NCBI RefSeq assembly: GCF_030248535.1
Contig: NZ_JAHGAJ010000043.1
Location: 33,083-97,082, forward strand
DNA: 64,000 nt
DNA from: Vibrio sp. D404a
GTDB taxonomy: Bacteria; Pseudomonadota; Gammaproteobacteria; Enterobacterales; Vibrionaceae
Reading direction: 5' to 3'
The translations under genes were made by a program, and so were the position numbers. Position 1 is the first letter of the stretch, and every line of letters begins with the position of its first letter. The notes beneath the pieces were generated by a model, which had not been told where the DNA came from, did not search any database, and saw only the letters and a list, made by a program, of their open reading frames with translations. Shown here piece by piece: positions 18,075-27,184 of the stretch.

Positions 18075-19259
18075 TTAAAGTAGCGCGTTGTAACGCTCAA
18101 AGCCAGCTTCTAAATCTGCAATCAAATCTTCAACGTCTTCAAGACCGATATGTAGGCGGATAAGTGTGCCTTCAAAGTTCGGGTTAGCAACTGTTCGCAG
18201 GCTATCAAAGCTCTTCGGCTCGTTCGCAAGAATCAGGCTCTCAAAGCCACCCCATGAGTAACCCATGCTGAAATGTTTCATACCATCGAGCAGTGCTGTG
18301 GTTGCACGAGGGTAGGTAGTTTTAAGCACGAATGAAAATAGGCCGTTACCGCCTGTGAAGTCGCGTTCAAAGAATTCATGACCTGGGCAGCTTTCTAAAG
18401 CAGGGTGACGAACATGATCAACCTCTGGACGACTCTGTAGCCATTGAGCCACTTTCAAGCTGTTCTCGGCATGTTGACGCAGGCGTACATCCAGCGTTCG
18501 AATACCGCGTAGCCCTAGGTATGCATCATCTGGTGATACACATTGACCCATTAGGTAGCTTTGTTCACGCAGTTGATCCCAGTGCTTTTCGTTCGCGACA
18601 GCTGTACCAAGCATCACATCAGAGTGGCCAACGATGTATTTGGTTGCTGCCTGAATTGAGATATCGACACCGTAGTCAAACGGCGAGAAGTTCAAACCTG
18701 CTGCCCACGTATTATCAAGCATGACAATAATATCGTGTTGATGCGCGATACGTGCAAGCGTTGGGATGTCTTGCACTTCCATGGTGATAGAACCCGGAGA
18801 CTCGGTAAATAGCACCTTAGTGTTCGGCTGAATTAGGTCTTTAATGCCTTCGCCAATGGTTGGCTCATAGTAGGTTGTTTCAACGCCCATCTTCTTCATG
18901 ATGGTGTCACAGAAGTCACGTGTTGGTTCGTAACAAGTGTCGACCATCAGAATATGGTCGCCAGTTTCTACAAACGAAAGGATGGCATTAGAAATCGCCG
19001 CCGTACCACATGGATATAGGGCACAACCCGCACCACCTTCAAGGTCGACCATTGCATCTTGGAAAGCAAAGTGTGTGTTTGTGCCACGGCGGCCGTAGAA
19101 GAGGGTCTTGTTGGCACGGTTTACGGTTGCTTTGTGCTTTTCAGCAACGGTATCAAACACAACGGTTGATGCACGTTGAACGGGTGGGTTTACCACACCA
19201 TTGGTCCACTTCTTATCGCGGCCCGCCGTGATCAATTTGGTTGTTTTGCTTTCGGACAT
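18075..19259 (-). CDS. metC: cystathionine beta-lyase
   Basis: 394-residue pyridoxal-phosphate enzyme that cleaves cystathionine to homocysteine, ammonia and pyruvate in methionine synthesis. The Schiff-base lysine is Lys207 in SIQAATKYIVGHSD. Other family residues are the LYPCGTAAI phosphate-binding segment and YGRRGTNTH near residue 55-63. Length equals the enteric MetC. I see no clear MetJ box upstream. It is monocistronic. Confidence 0.95.
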   Translation of the reverse strand: MSESKTTKLITAGRDKKWTNGVVNPPVQRASTVVFDTVAEKHKATVNRANKTLFYGRRGTNTHFAFQDAMVDLEGGAGCALYPCGTAAISNAILSFVETGDHILMVDTCYEPTRDFCDTIMKKMGVETTYYEPTIGEGIKDLIQPNTKVLFTESPGSITMEVQDIPTLARIAHQHDIIVMLDNTWAAGLNFSPFDYGVDISIQAATKYIVGHSDVMLGTAVANEKHWDQLREQSYLMGQCVSPDDAYLGLRGIRTLDVRLRQHAENSLKVAQWLQSRPEVDHVRHPALESCPGHEFFERDFTGGNGLFSFVLKTTYPRATTALLDGMKHFSMGYSWGGFESLILANEPKSFDSLRTVANPNFEGTLIRLHIGLEDVEDLIADLEAGFERYNALL

Positions 19260-19348
19260 ACTCTGAATTCCTTATCTATCTATTATGCTCTATTTAAAAC
19301 ATGCCATTGGGTACGAAAGCAAGGGGAGTTAAAGAGTTTTTGTAATTA

Positions 19349-19525
19349 ATACCAATCACAGTAAGTAAGTGAGCAGAGATAGCGCAGGGAAAAGGCTTGA
19401 GAACAAGGCAGCTTTTCTACAATAGGGAAGCTTCGATAAGTAGTAGCCCTACAATCAAAAATTCTAACGCAGTTATCAAGCCTTTTAACAAGCTAGAATG
19501 AGCAATTATTTACTACGATTGGTAT
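19349..19525. mobile_element. MITE-like repeat element with ATACCAATC ends
   Basis: A 177-base non-coding element bounded by ATACCAATC (19349-19357) and its complement GATTGGTAT (19517-19525). The similarity continues inwards (CACAGTAAGTAA against TTATTTACTACG), and a second perfect inverted pair lies inside: AAAAGGCTTGA at 19390 and TCAAGCCTTTT at 19476. It encodes no protein. It fills most of the 322-base gap between metC and the cardiolipin synthase gene. The structure suggests a foldback element mobilised in trans; copy number cannot be judged from one window. Confidence 0.6.
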
Positions 19526-19528
19526 ACA

Positions 19529-19550
19529 GACCCTTTGTTGAAAAAGGGTC
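19529..19550 (-). terminator. possible terminator of cls
   Basis: GACCCTTT/AAAGGGTC stem 32 bases past the cls stop; no T-run on the minus strand, so weak. Confidence 0.45.
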
Positions 19551-19581
19551 TAGGAAAACTATAGAGGAAGGAATTCAAAAC

Positions 19582-21036
19582 CTAGAGTAATGGATTGAAC
19601 AGGTAAAATAGACGCTCGAAGAAGCGAGATTGTAAGCTTCGCTCTTGCCACTTCTCTAGGCTAACAGGGTGAGACGTTTCGATGTACGATTCCTGAAGAT
19701 CAGCCAGTTGGCGCGTGAAGCTGACGTCATCGACGGCTAACGTCACCTCAAAGTTGAGCCAGAAGCTGCGCATGTCTATGTTGACCGTACCGATCAAGCA
19801 GAACTCCTCATCGATCACTACGGACTTGGTGTGCAGCAAGCCGCCATAGAATTCATAGATCTTCACACCCGCTTCGAGCAATTCCGTATAAAAGGCGCGA
19901 GAGGCCCATTTCACCATTAGCGAATCGTTGCTTTGTGGGATCACCAGCTCAAAATTGACGCCTCGCTGCGCGGTCATTTTCAGGGTCTCAAGCAAATCAG
20001 CACTCGGAACAAAGTAAGGAGTAGTGATACGAACCGAACGGTTAGCTTGATTGATTGCAATACTCAATACCTGAAGAATGAGGTATTCAGGCATGCCAGG
20101 GCCCGATGGTACTACTTGTACCGGGTGTCTAACCTCAGAGTCTTCGACTTTGCATTCCGGGAGCGCAGGCAGAATACGTTCGCCAGTTTCTACTTCCCAG
20201 TCCCAACCGTGGATTGCTGATAGCACATTTACGGTTGGGCCTGTAACGCGCACCATGACATCGATCCATTGTCCAACACCAGCGCCTTGCTTGAAGTGCG
20301 CTGGATCGACCATGTTCATTGAGCCTGTATAGGCAACGGCTTCGTCGATGACGATGATTTTACGGTGCTGTCTGAGGTCGAGGCGGCGAAGGAACATACG
20401 CCAAGGGCTTACCTCAAGAGCTTGAACGACTTGAACACCCGCATCTCTCATCATTGAACGCCAATGACTTTTGAAGAAACGTGGTGACCCCGCTGAGTCC
20501 AATAATACTTTGACATCCACTCCACGTTTAGCCGCTCGGATTAATGCTGAAGCAACAGAATCAGTAAGTCCGCCAGGGTGCCAAATATAGAAGACCATCT
20601 TGATGCTGGTTTGCGCGTTTTCGATGTCCTCAATGATCGAATGTAAGATTTCATTCGGTGAAGATTGAAGAGAGAGGGTATTGCCGCTGAGCGCTGGAAT
20701 GCCCATACGGTTATTACACAGCTCATCGATTTTATGGATCGGTGAGCCTACTTTGCCAGGCAAATGCACTTGGCAATGATTGAGTTGACGGAACCAGTCG
20801 CCGAAAGGAGTAAACATACGCTGGGCACGTTCCGCTCTTTTTCTTCCTAGATTGAGTTCACCGAATAAAAAATAGCAGGCAACGCCCACAATTGGGACTA
20901 TGTAAATGACGAGAAGCCAAGATAACGATACGCTAACAGAGCGTCTTTTCAGTACAACTCGTAGCGTAACACCGGCGACCAGTACCCAATAGAGTACAAC
21001 GGCTGCCAAAGTCAAAAAGTGATAGAGCTTTTCCAC
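19582..21036 (-). CDS. cls: cardiolipin synthase
   Basis: 484-residue inner-membrane phospholipase-D-family enzyme that condenses two phosphatidylglycerols into cardiolipin. Two N-terminal membrane helices (about 5-25 and 38-58) precede two HKD motifs at His224 (HRKIIVIDE...GSMN) and His402 (HTKSVVIDE...GTVN). Length and layout match ClsA. It is a single gene, divergent from the sodium-dependent transporter. Confidence 0.93.
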   Translation of the reverse strand: MEKLYHFLTLAAVVLYWVLVAGVTLRVVLKRRSVSVSLSWLLVIYIVPIVGVACYFLFGELNLGRKRAERAQRMFTPFGDWFRQLNHCQVHLPGKVGSPIHKIDELCNNRMGIPALSGNTLSLQSSPNEILHSIIEDIENAQTSIKMVFYIWHPGGLTDSVASALIRAAKRGVDVKVLLDSAGSPRFFKSHWRSMMRDAGVQVVQALEVSPWRMFLRRLDLRQHRKIIVIDEAVAYTGSMNMVDPAHFKQGAGVGQWIDVMVRVTGPTVNVLSAIHGWDWEVETGERILPALPECKVEDSEVRHPVQVVPSGPGMPEYLILQVLSIAINQANRSVRITTPYFVPSADLLETLKMTAQRGVNFELVIPQSNDSLMVKWASRAFYTELLEAGVKIYEFYGGLLHTKSVVIDEEFCLIGTVNIDMRSFWLNFEVTLAVDDVSFTRQLADLQESYIETSHPVSLEKWQERSLQSRFFERLFYLFNPLL

Positions 21037-21368
21037 ATCTAATACTCGAAAAAAGAGACACTTAGATAGTAATGCTATTTTGACAATATGGGAATTTAAG
21101 AGAACAACTATTTACAAATTAGAGCTAAAGCTGTAAATAGGTGAAAGTTGTTAAGTTTAAGTTAACTTAAGAAGAAAACGATTGTTTTGTATGAAAAGTC
21201 GGCATTTAACCATAAAATTTTACATTGGTAACGAAATATGTACGGTTCGGGCTTCCAATTTTAATCTTAAACTGGTTTACTTGCTATACATTGAGCGTCA
21301 ATCAAATTCTTGAGGATGTAAACAAAGATTTACACCTTTCTTTTAATAAGACGCCACCCAAAGCAACA

Positions 21369-21386
21369 CACAACATTACACAACAT
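21369..21386 (+). promoter_or_regulatory. two tandem GcvB-type sRNA target motifs
   Basis: CACAACAT occurs at 21369-21376 and again at 21379-21386, just upstream of the Shine-Dalgarno of an amino-acid-type transporter. CACAACAT is the pairing target of the GU-rich R1 region of the small RNA GcvB, which represses amino-acid transporters in enterics. The surrounding leader is A/C-rich and unstructured. The remainder of the 368-base gap 21037-21404 holds only promoter-like AT-rich sequence. Confidence 0.5.
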
Positions 21387-21404
21387 ACAAATTTTGGAGT
21401 TAAA

Positions 21405-22838
21405 GTGGCTACTAGTAATACAACCACAAAACCTCGTGATACCTGGGGTTCGAAACTTGGATTCGTAATGGCTGCAGCAGGTTCTGCTGTTGGTCTAGGT
21501 AACATCTGGAAATTTCCTTACACAGCAGGTGAGAGTGGCGGCGGTGCGTTCGTTGCAATCTACCTATTCTTTGTAATCTTCATTGGTTTCAGCGTCATGC
21601 TGACTGAATTTGCTATTGGCCGTCATACGCAAAAATCAGCAGTAGGTGCATTCAAAACAACAGACCGTCGTTGGACGTTCGCTGGTGTTATCGGCGTAGT
21701 AAGTGGTCTACTTATCATGGGTTTCTACCCTGTAGTAGGTGGCTGGTCTATCGCATACATCGGTAAGATTGCTGGTGGTCTTCTAGACGCACCTGAAGCA
21801 ATCGGCGACAGCTTCGGTGGCTTCATCTCGAACCCTGTTCAACCACTAATGTGGATGGGCCTATACCTACTTCTAAACATTGTTATTGTTATGAAAGGTA
21901 TCTCGGGCGGTATCGAGAAAGCAGGTAAGATCCTGATGCCACTTCTGTTCATCATCCTTATCGTAGTATCTATCAAAGGCATCATGCTTCCGGGCGCGAT
22001 GGCGGGTCTAGAATTCCTATTCAGCCCTGATTTCTCTAAGGTAGACAGCAATGTAATTCTTGCTGCACTTGGTCAAGCATTCTTCTCTCTATCTCTAGGT
22101 ATGGGTTGTATGTTGACTTACGGTTCTTACCTTAAGAAGAAAGAAAACCTAGTTCAAACAACAGCAATGGTTACAGCAATGGATACAGGTGTTGCTATCC
22201 TAGCTGGTGTTGCAATGTTCCCTGCAATGTTCGCATTCGGCATGGAGCCAGCAGCAGGCCCTGGTCTAGTATTCGTTGTTGTTCCTCAGCTATTTGCTGA
22301 AATGGGCGGCGTAATCGGTCTTCTGTTTGCACTGATGTTCTTCATCGGTCTAAGTGTTGCGGCTCTAACATCTTCAGTATCTCTACTTGAGGTTGTGGTT
22401 TCTTACCTAATCGACGAGAAGGGCATGAAGCGTGTAACAGCTGTACTGTCTGCAAGTGTAGTAATGGCGACACTGTGTATCTTCGCTTCTCTATCACTAG
22501 GCGGCGTAGGTCCAACACTATTCGACACTGGCGCATTCGACATCTTCGACCTACTAACTGACAAGATCTTCCTAGCAGTTGGCGGTATGTTGGTATGTAT
22601 CTTCGCTGGTTGGAGACTAAACCGTGCAGACCTAGAGAAAGAAATCACTAACGACGGTGAAGTATCTTTCCCACTATTCGGTCTATGGTACAACCTAGTT
22701 AAGTTTGTTATCCCAGTAGCAATCGCAATCGTTGCATTCATGGGTATCTCTTCTGGTTTCGATAGCGGTAAAGGTGCAATCATGCTTCTAGGTATCGGTA
22801 TCATTGCAGGTTCAGCGCTAATTTCTAAGAAATTGTAA
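21405..22838 (+). CDS. sodium-dependent transporter of the NSS (SNF) family
   Basis: 477-residue inner-membrane sodium symporter, about 12 membrane segments, related to LeuT/TnaT-type amino-acid transporters. The N-terminal signature GSAVGLGNIWKFPYTAGESGGG forms the first, partly unwound helix that binds sodium and substrate. I start at GTG 21405 because GGAG lies five bases upstream and the family begins here; the open frame extends 60 codons further upstream through leader sequence. Codon use is strongly biased, suggesting high expression. The substrate is not assignable. Confidence 0.88.
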   Translation: MATSNTTTKPRDTWGSKLGFVMAAAGSAVGLGNIWKFPYTAGESGGGAFVAIYLFFVIFIGFSVMLTEFAIGRHTQKSAVGAFKTTDRRWTFAGVIGVVSGLLIMGFYPVVGGWSIAYIGKIAGGLLDAPEAIGDSFGGFISNPVQPLMWMGLYLLLNIVIVMKGISGGIEKAGKILMPLLFIILIVVSIKGIMLPGAMAGLEFLFSPDFSKVDSNVILAALGQAFFSLSLGMGCMLTYGSYLKKKENLVQTTAMVTAMDTGVAILAGVAMFPAMFAFGMEPAAGPGLVFVVVPQLFAEMGGVIGLLFALMFFIGLSVAALTSSVSLLEVVVSYLIDEKGMKRVTAVLSASVVMATLCIFASLSLGGVGPTLFDTGAFDIFDLLTDKIFLAVGGMLVCIFAGWRLNRADLEKEITNDGEVSFPLFGLWYNLVKFVIPVAIAIVAFMGISSGFDSGKGAIMLLGIGIIAGSALISKKL

Positions 22839-22869
22839 TCACGACCTTCAAAGTCAAACGAATCGAAAG

Positions 22870-22896
22870 CGAGAGTCTTAGGACTCTCGTTTTTTT
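22870..22896 (+). terminator. terminator of the NSS transporter gene
   Basis: CGAGAGTC/GACTCTCG perfect stem, TTAG loop, then seven Ts. Confidence 0.95.
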
Positions 22897-23031
22897 GTGC
22901 CCATTACCAACTCCTTAATATTTTTAATAGTTTCTCGTTCTGTTTTTTCTAAAGTTATTCGTATAGTTGTCGATATATATTTAGCATAAAGATATGCGAA
23001 GTGAATATTGACTCCCTTAGGAAGGTGAAAC

Positions 23032-24648
23032 GTGAAATTGTCTGTAAGAAAAAAACTGTATGCAGGCTTTAGCTCTATTTTGGCGCTAATGATTGTATTG
23101 GTGTCTTTTGTCTGGATTGAAGTGACCAGTTCTCACCGTGTCGCGGACGAGATCCGAATGGATGACGTACCAGAGTTGGTGAACTACCTCGTTCTGGTTG
23201 ACGAAACAGCGGACGTATACCGTGACGCAATGGGTACGATTACCCATGTGAATGGTGCGATTAACGACTACCGCGCAAACAAAGGTCAGTTCTTTGAAGC
23301 GATTAATAAGGTCAAGGCACTAGAGAGCGTAGGGACTCCAGATTACCGTCGAATTGAGCGTGTTGAGAGCTTAATGAAAGACTTCTCGGCAGCATTTGAG
23401 AATCAAATAGCGCCTAGAGCCAACCAAGAGAGTGCATTCTTAGATAATATCCGCGATTTACGTAGCCTTTATGAGCAGTACCTAGTGCCCATCGAAGCCC
23501 TACTTGACGAAGCATCTATTGCTGAGGAAGTTCAGACGGACAAGGCGCTACTAACACTTACAGACTCATTTACGTCAATGGAACGTATGATTCTAATCCT
23601 GACGGCAGTATCAATCGTGACAGGTGCGGTTATCGCTTACCTATTGTCGAACTCAATTACGAGTCGTCTGACAAAAGTGGAGCAGGTTGCACGCAAAGTG
23701 GCGAGTGGCGACCTGACTGCGGAAGATATTGTGGATAGTTCTGATGACGAACTGGCGTACTTAGGTCAGTCGATCAATCAGATGCAGAAATCGCTCGTCG
23801 GCCTGATCGGATCTATTTCCTCTGTGACAAACCAAGTTCAAACAGCGACGGGTGAGCTCTCTTCTATCAGCCGTGACATTGTATCTGGTGCTTCTGCACA
23901 AGCTGATAAAGCGACGCTGATTGCAACGGCAGCTGAAGAGCTTAGCTTGACGATTTCAGAAGTTGCTCAGCAGGGTACATCCACCTATGAAGAAGCACGT
24001 CGTTCAGAGACTTCAGCAGAAGATGGTCGCTCGGTGATCGTAGATATGGTGACGAGCATCCAGCAAGTATCGACGCAAATGGGTGAGATGTCAGAGCAGA
24101 TGAATACGCTTGGCTCTCACGGTGAGCAGATTGGCAGCGTGATTAAAGTGATCGAAGATATTGCTGAGCAAACTAACCTATTAGCATTGAATGCGGCGAT
24201 TGAAGCGGCGCGTGCCGGTGAATTTGGTCGTGGCTTTGCAGTGGTAGCGGATGAGGTTCGAGCGCTAGCTGAGCGTACGACCAAAGCGACTCAAGAGGTT
24301 TCGGGCATCATTCAAGCGATTCAATCGGGTACGCAAGAAGCGGTGACTTATACTCAAGATAACTGCCGATTGGTGGACATTGGTGTTGAGCAGAGCTCAG
24401 GTGCAGTTCAGGCTCTAGAAGCGATTGTAAACGGAGCAGCCAATGTACAAAGCATGGTTAACTCAATTGCAACCGCGGCAGAAGAGCAGACAGCCGTAAC
24501 TAAAGAGATTGCTGCTGACATCACTGCAATCAGTGATATCTCTGAATCTTCTTTGCAACTGGCAACGCGTAGCTCAGAGAGCACAATGAGCTTGAACGCT
24601 AAGGTTAAAGAGCTAGAAACCTTACTTGGTCAATTTAAACTTGCTTAA
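23032..24648 (+). CDS. methyl-accepting chemotaxis protein
   Basis: 538-residue chemoreceptor: cytoplasmic start, TM1 at about 11-29, a helical periplasmic sensor of about 155 residues (four-helix-bundle size), TM2 at about 185-207, HAMP at 208-260, and the MCP signalling domain whose hairpin tip reads EQTNLLALNAAIEAARAGE. It signals through CheW/CheA to the flagellar motor. The ligand is unknown. The start is preceded by AGGAAGG. It has its own terminator. Confidence 0.93.
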   Translation: MKLSVRKKLYAGFSSILALMIVLVSFVWIEVTSSHRVADEIRMDDVPELVNYLVLVDETADVYRDAMGTITHVNGAINDYRANKGQFFEAINKVKALESVGTPDYRRIERVESLMKDFSAAFENQIAPRANQESAFLDNIRDLRSLYEQYLVPIEALLDEASIAEEVQTDKALLTLTDSFTSMERMILILTAVSIVTGAVIAYLLSNSITSRLTKVEQVARKVASGDLTAEDIVDSSDDELAYLGQSINQMQKSLVGLIGSISSVTNQVQTATGELSSISRDIVSGASAQADKATLIATAAEELSLTISEVAQQGTSTYEEARRSETSAEDGRSVIVDMVTSIQQVSTQMGEMSEQMNTLGSHGEQIGSVIKVIEDIAEQTNLLALNAAIEAARAGEFGRGFAVVADEVRALAERTTKATQEVSGIIQAIQSGTQEAVTYTQDNCRLVDIGVEQSSGAVQALEAIVNGAANVQSMVNSIATAAEEQTAVTKEIAADITAISDISESSLQLATRSSESTMSLNAKVKELETLLGQFKLA

Positions 24649-24679
24649 ACCATCGTAAAGATGGGGGAAGGCATTATTG

Positions 24680-24716
24680 AGCCCACGACTGTTGAACAAT
24701 CAGTCGTGGGCTTTTT
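24680..24716 (+). terminator. terminator of the chemoreceptor gene
   Basis: 12-bp perfect stem AGCCCACGACTG with a 9-base loop, then five Ts. Confidence 0.95.
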
Positions 24717-24779
24717 CATTACTGTTATCTGGTGTTAGACAAGGTATACTTCACGCTCGATTACGGAGTAAGCCTTTTC

Positions 24780-25478
24780 ATGTTCGACATTCTTGTAAAC
24801 CACTCAGATTTTTTACTTATCAATAAGCATCCGGGCGTTAGTGTCCATAAGGATGACGGTGATACGATGCTGCTTCAAGAGGTGGCTAGATCACTCGACA
24901 TTGAAAAGCTCTACCTTGTGCATCGCTTAGATAAAATGACATCAGGCATTCTATTACTCGCCAAACATGCAGCAGCGGCCAGTGAGCTGTCTCAGTTGTT
25001 TGCGAATAGAGAGGTAGAAAAGTACTACCTTGCGATTGGCTCTAAAAAGCCGAAGAAGAAGCAGGGGCTGATCGTGGGTGACATGGAGCGTTCGCGACGC
25101 TCTAGCTGGAAGCTGATCAACACCAAACAGAACCCAGCGGTAACGCAGTTTTTATCTGCAGCGGCAGAGCCGGGTGAAAGACTACTACTCTGCAAGCCTT
25201 ATACTGGGCGCACTCATCAAATTCGCGTGGCGATGAAGTCTATAGGCTCTGCTATCGTCGGCGACCCAATTTATAATTCATCGAGTCAATCTGATCGTGG
25301 CTATCTGCATGCCTTTGCGATCCGATTCACCTATCAATCTCAAGTATTTGAGCACGTGTGTGACCCGAGAACACATCAGTCGCTAGGCCAAAAGTGGTCG
25401 CATGAGATCGTATCAACAGGGTTGGATACTTGGCTTGAACCTTGGTCACTGGCGTGGCCAAAGCTAAACATTAAGTGA
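24780..25478 (+). CDS. RluA-family pseudouridine synthase
   Basis: 232-residue RNA-modifying enzyme that isomerises uridine to pseudouridine. The catalytic Asp is in VHRLDKMTSGILLLAK, and a C-terminal KPYTGRTHQIRVAMKSIG segment completes the active site. It has no S4 domain. The frame opens at 24732, but the family begins at MFDILVN (24780). The methyltransferase gene follows by 8 bases, suggesting a two-gene RNA-modification operon. The exact RNA target is not evident. Confidence 0.88.
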   Translation: MFDILVNHSDFLLINKHPGVSVHKDDGDTMLLQEVARSLDIEKLYLVHRLDKMTSGILLLAKHAAAASELSQLFANREVEKYYLAIGSKKPKKKQGLIVGDMERSRRSSWKLINTKQNPAVTQFLSAAAEPGERLLLCKPYTGRTHQIRVAMKSIGSAIVGDPIYNSSSQSDRGYLHAFAIRFTYQSQVFEHVCDPRTHQSLGQKWSHEIVSTGLDTWLEPWSLAWPKLNIK

Positions 25479-25486
25479 GAGATATA

Positions 25487-26434
25487 ATGGAAGCATCTGC
25501 TTTACCGGTCTTTTTTGAACATATTGAACAACAGTTAAACGAAGTGCCTAACGAACTACGTCGTATTTTTCACGGTCGTGGTAAATACTGGCCTGGGCTA
25601 GAACAGTTAACGTGTGACTGGGTTGATGGTCAGCTATTAGTCAACATTTTTAAACAGGTTGATGAGGAATTCCTAGCGGGTTTGAAGGAAGGGCTTCTAA
25701 ACCTGACAGCACAACCTATTTGGCAACAGAAGCAAGGTACCAGTGTCGTTTTGCAACATCGTTATGCTGAAGGTAGCCCATCAGAAGTGATTTGGGGTGA
25801 GCTAGACTCATCACCAGTGGTTGTTGAGCATGGTCTTAAATATCAGTTGAATATTGGTCGTAACCAGAACTTTGGTTTGTTCTTAGACATGCGCAATGGC
25901 CGTCAGTGGGTACAAGAGAACTCGAAAGGTAAGAACGTACTAAACCTGTTTGCATACACTTGTGGCTTCTCTGTAGCCGCTCTAGCAGGTGGCGCACGTC
26001 AGTGTCTTAATGTGGACATGTCTCGTGGTTCGCTAAGCAAAGGCCGTGATAACCACCGCTTAAATGAACATGACATGCGTTCAGTGAACTTTCTTGGTTA
26101 TGACATCTTCAAGTGTTGGGGAAAAATCAAGAAGGGAGGAGCTTACGACTTGGTGATCATTGACCCACCTTCTTTCCAAAAAGGCAGTTTTGCTCTAACC
26201 AAAGACTATAAAAGGATTCTGCGTCGTCTCCCTGAGCTTCTTACAGAGGGCGGTGAAGTGATTGCTTGTGTTAACTCTCCAATGGTGTCACCAAACTTCT
26301 TGATTGATACCATGGCAGAAGAGGCACCAAACGTTAAGTTCCTAGAGCGTTTAGCTAATCCGCCTGAGTTTGTCGATGTGGATACAGAATCGAGTCTAAA
26401 AGTACTTCGCTTCAAGCTGGAATCTGCTGAGTAA
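25487..26434 (+). CDS. class I SAM-dependent methyltransferase, RlmI/RlmK-like
   Basis: 315-residue methyltransferase of the COG1092 type. The SAM-binding motif is VLNLFAYTCGFSVAALAGGA (about 148-167), the acidic motif is LNVDMS, and the catalytic motif is DLVIIDPPSFQKG, as in 23S rRNA methyltransferases. It lacks the N-terminal PUA domain of RlmI and the THUMP domain of RlmKL, so it is a stand-alone catalytic domain. I use the ATG at 25487, preceded by GAGA; a GTG at 25475 would overlap the previous stop. Likely target is ribosomal RNA (inference). Confidence 0.82.
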   Translation: MEASALPVFFEHIEQQLNEVPNELRRIFHGRGKYWPGLEQLTCDWVDGQLLVNIFKQVDEEFLAGLKEGLLNLTAQPIWQQKQGTSVVLQHRYAEGSPSEVIWGELDSSPVVVEHGLKYQLNIGRNQNFGLFLDMRNGRQWVQENSKGKNVLNLFAYTCGFSVAALAGGARQCLNVDMSRGSLSKGRDNHRLNEHDMRSVNFLGYDIFKCWGKIKKGGAYDLVIIDPPSFQKGSFALTKDYKRILRRLPELLTEGGEVIACVNSPMVSPNFLIDTMAEEAPNVKFLERLANPPEFVDVDTESSLKVLRFKLESAE

Positions 26435-26457
26435 TATCGTTTACCGATATCAATAAA

Positions 26458-26483
26458 AACGCCGCATCATCACAGTGCGGCGT
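26458..26483. terminator. bidirectional terminator between the methyltransferase gene and ynjF
   Basis: AACGCCGCA/TGCGGCGTT stem flanked by an A-run and a T-run. Confidence 0.9.
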
Positions 26484-26566
26484 TTTTGTATCTACAGAAA
26501 GCGATTAGCCAAATCCAAATCAATAGTTGAATAGAGCAACAGGCTAATGAACTAGATGCTCTGGCT

Positions 26567-27184
26567 CTAGGCGTTTGCGTTGTTGAGGGTTTGGAAACCA
26601 AAATAGATGCGCATGAACGTCGTTAGCCAACACGCGGCGCCAAATGCGTAAGCAATCATAGCAAAGTGTTGCGGCCAGATGCAGAAAGCGATAAAGCTGG
26701 CGATGGTTTCTGTCCCTTCAGTTAATCCCGACATGTAATAGAGCGATTTGTGCTTATAAACCGGGTTCTCGATGCCTTGTTTTCCAGCCATTACCGCAAA
26801 CGCTAAGAAGCTGCTGCCTGTACCAATGAAGGAGAAAATCAGAAAGGCGCCTGCGACGGCATTGGCCTCAGGGTTGGCAATCACGAAGCCAAACGGAATC
26901 AATGAATAGAACAAGAAATCGAGGCTGATATCGAGAAATCCGCCAGCATCGGTAATCCCTTGGATACGCGCAAGTGCACCATCAAGCCCATCGCAAACAC
27001 GATTTAGAACAATGAATAGCAGTGCCAATTCATATTGTTGAAATGCAAGTGATGGGAAGGCCAAACAACCAATCAAGAAACCAAAAAAAGTGGTTTGGTT
27101 GGCAGTGACACCCGCTTTATTTAGTACCTTGGCTGACTGAGTGAGCGGCCAGCGAATCACCTTAATCGAATATTTATCAAGCAT
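26567..27184 (-). CDS. ynjF: CDP-alcohol phosphatidyltransferase family protein YnjF
   Basis: 205-residue inner-membrane enzyme with about six membrane segments. It contains the complete family catalytic motif DGLDGALAR...GGFLDISLD, that is, the DG-AR-G-D-D pattern near residues 66-91, so it should transfer a CDP-activated alcohol or lipid. The acceptor is unknown. The start at 27184 gives the same length as I recall for E. coli YnjF; a start three codons upstream is possible. It overlaps the ynjD stop and is the last gene of ynjBCDF. Confidence 0.85.
   Translation of the reverse strand: MLDKYSIKVIRWPLTQSAKVLNKAGVTANQTTFFGFLIGCLAFPSLAFQQYELALLFIVLNRVCDGLDGALARIQGITDAGGFLDISLDFLFYSLIPFGFVIANPEANAVAGAFLIFSFIGTGSSFLAFAVMAGKQGIENPVYKHKSLYYMSGLTEGTETIASFIAFCIWPQHFAMIAYAFGAACWLTTFMRIYFGFQTLNNANA

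Noticed and set aside
19260..19348. MetJ or other methionine control site upstream of metC
   Set aside because: No AGACGTCT-like repeats or riboswitch-like structure could be found.
21225..21404. 60-codon N-terminal extension of the NSS transporter
   Set aside because: No ribosome binding site at the upstream start; the extension is polar leader sequence containing the GcvB-type motifs, and the family start coincides with GTG 21405.
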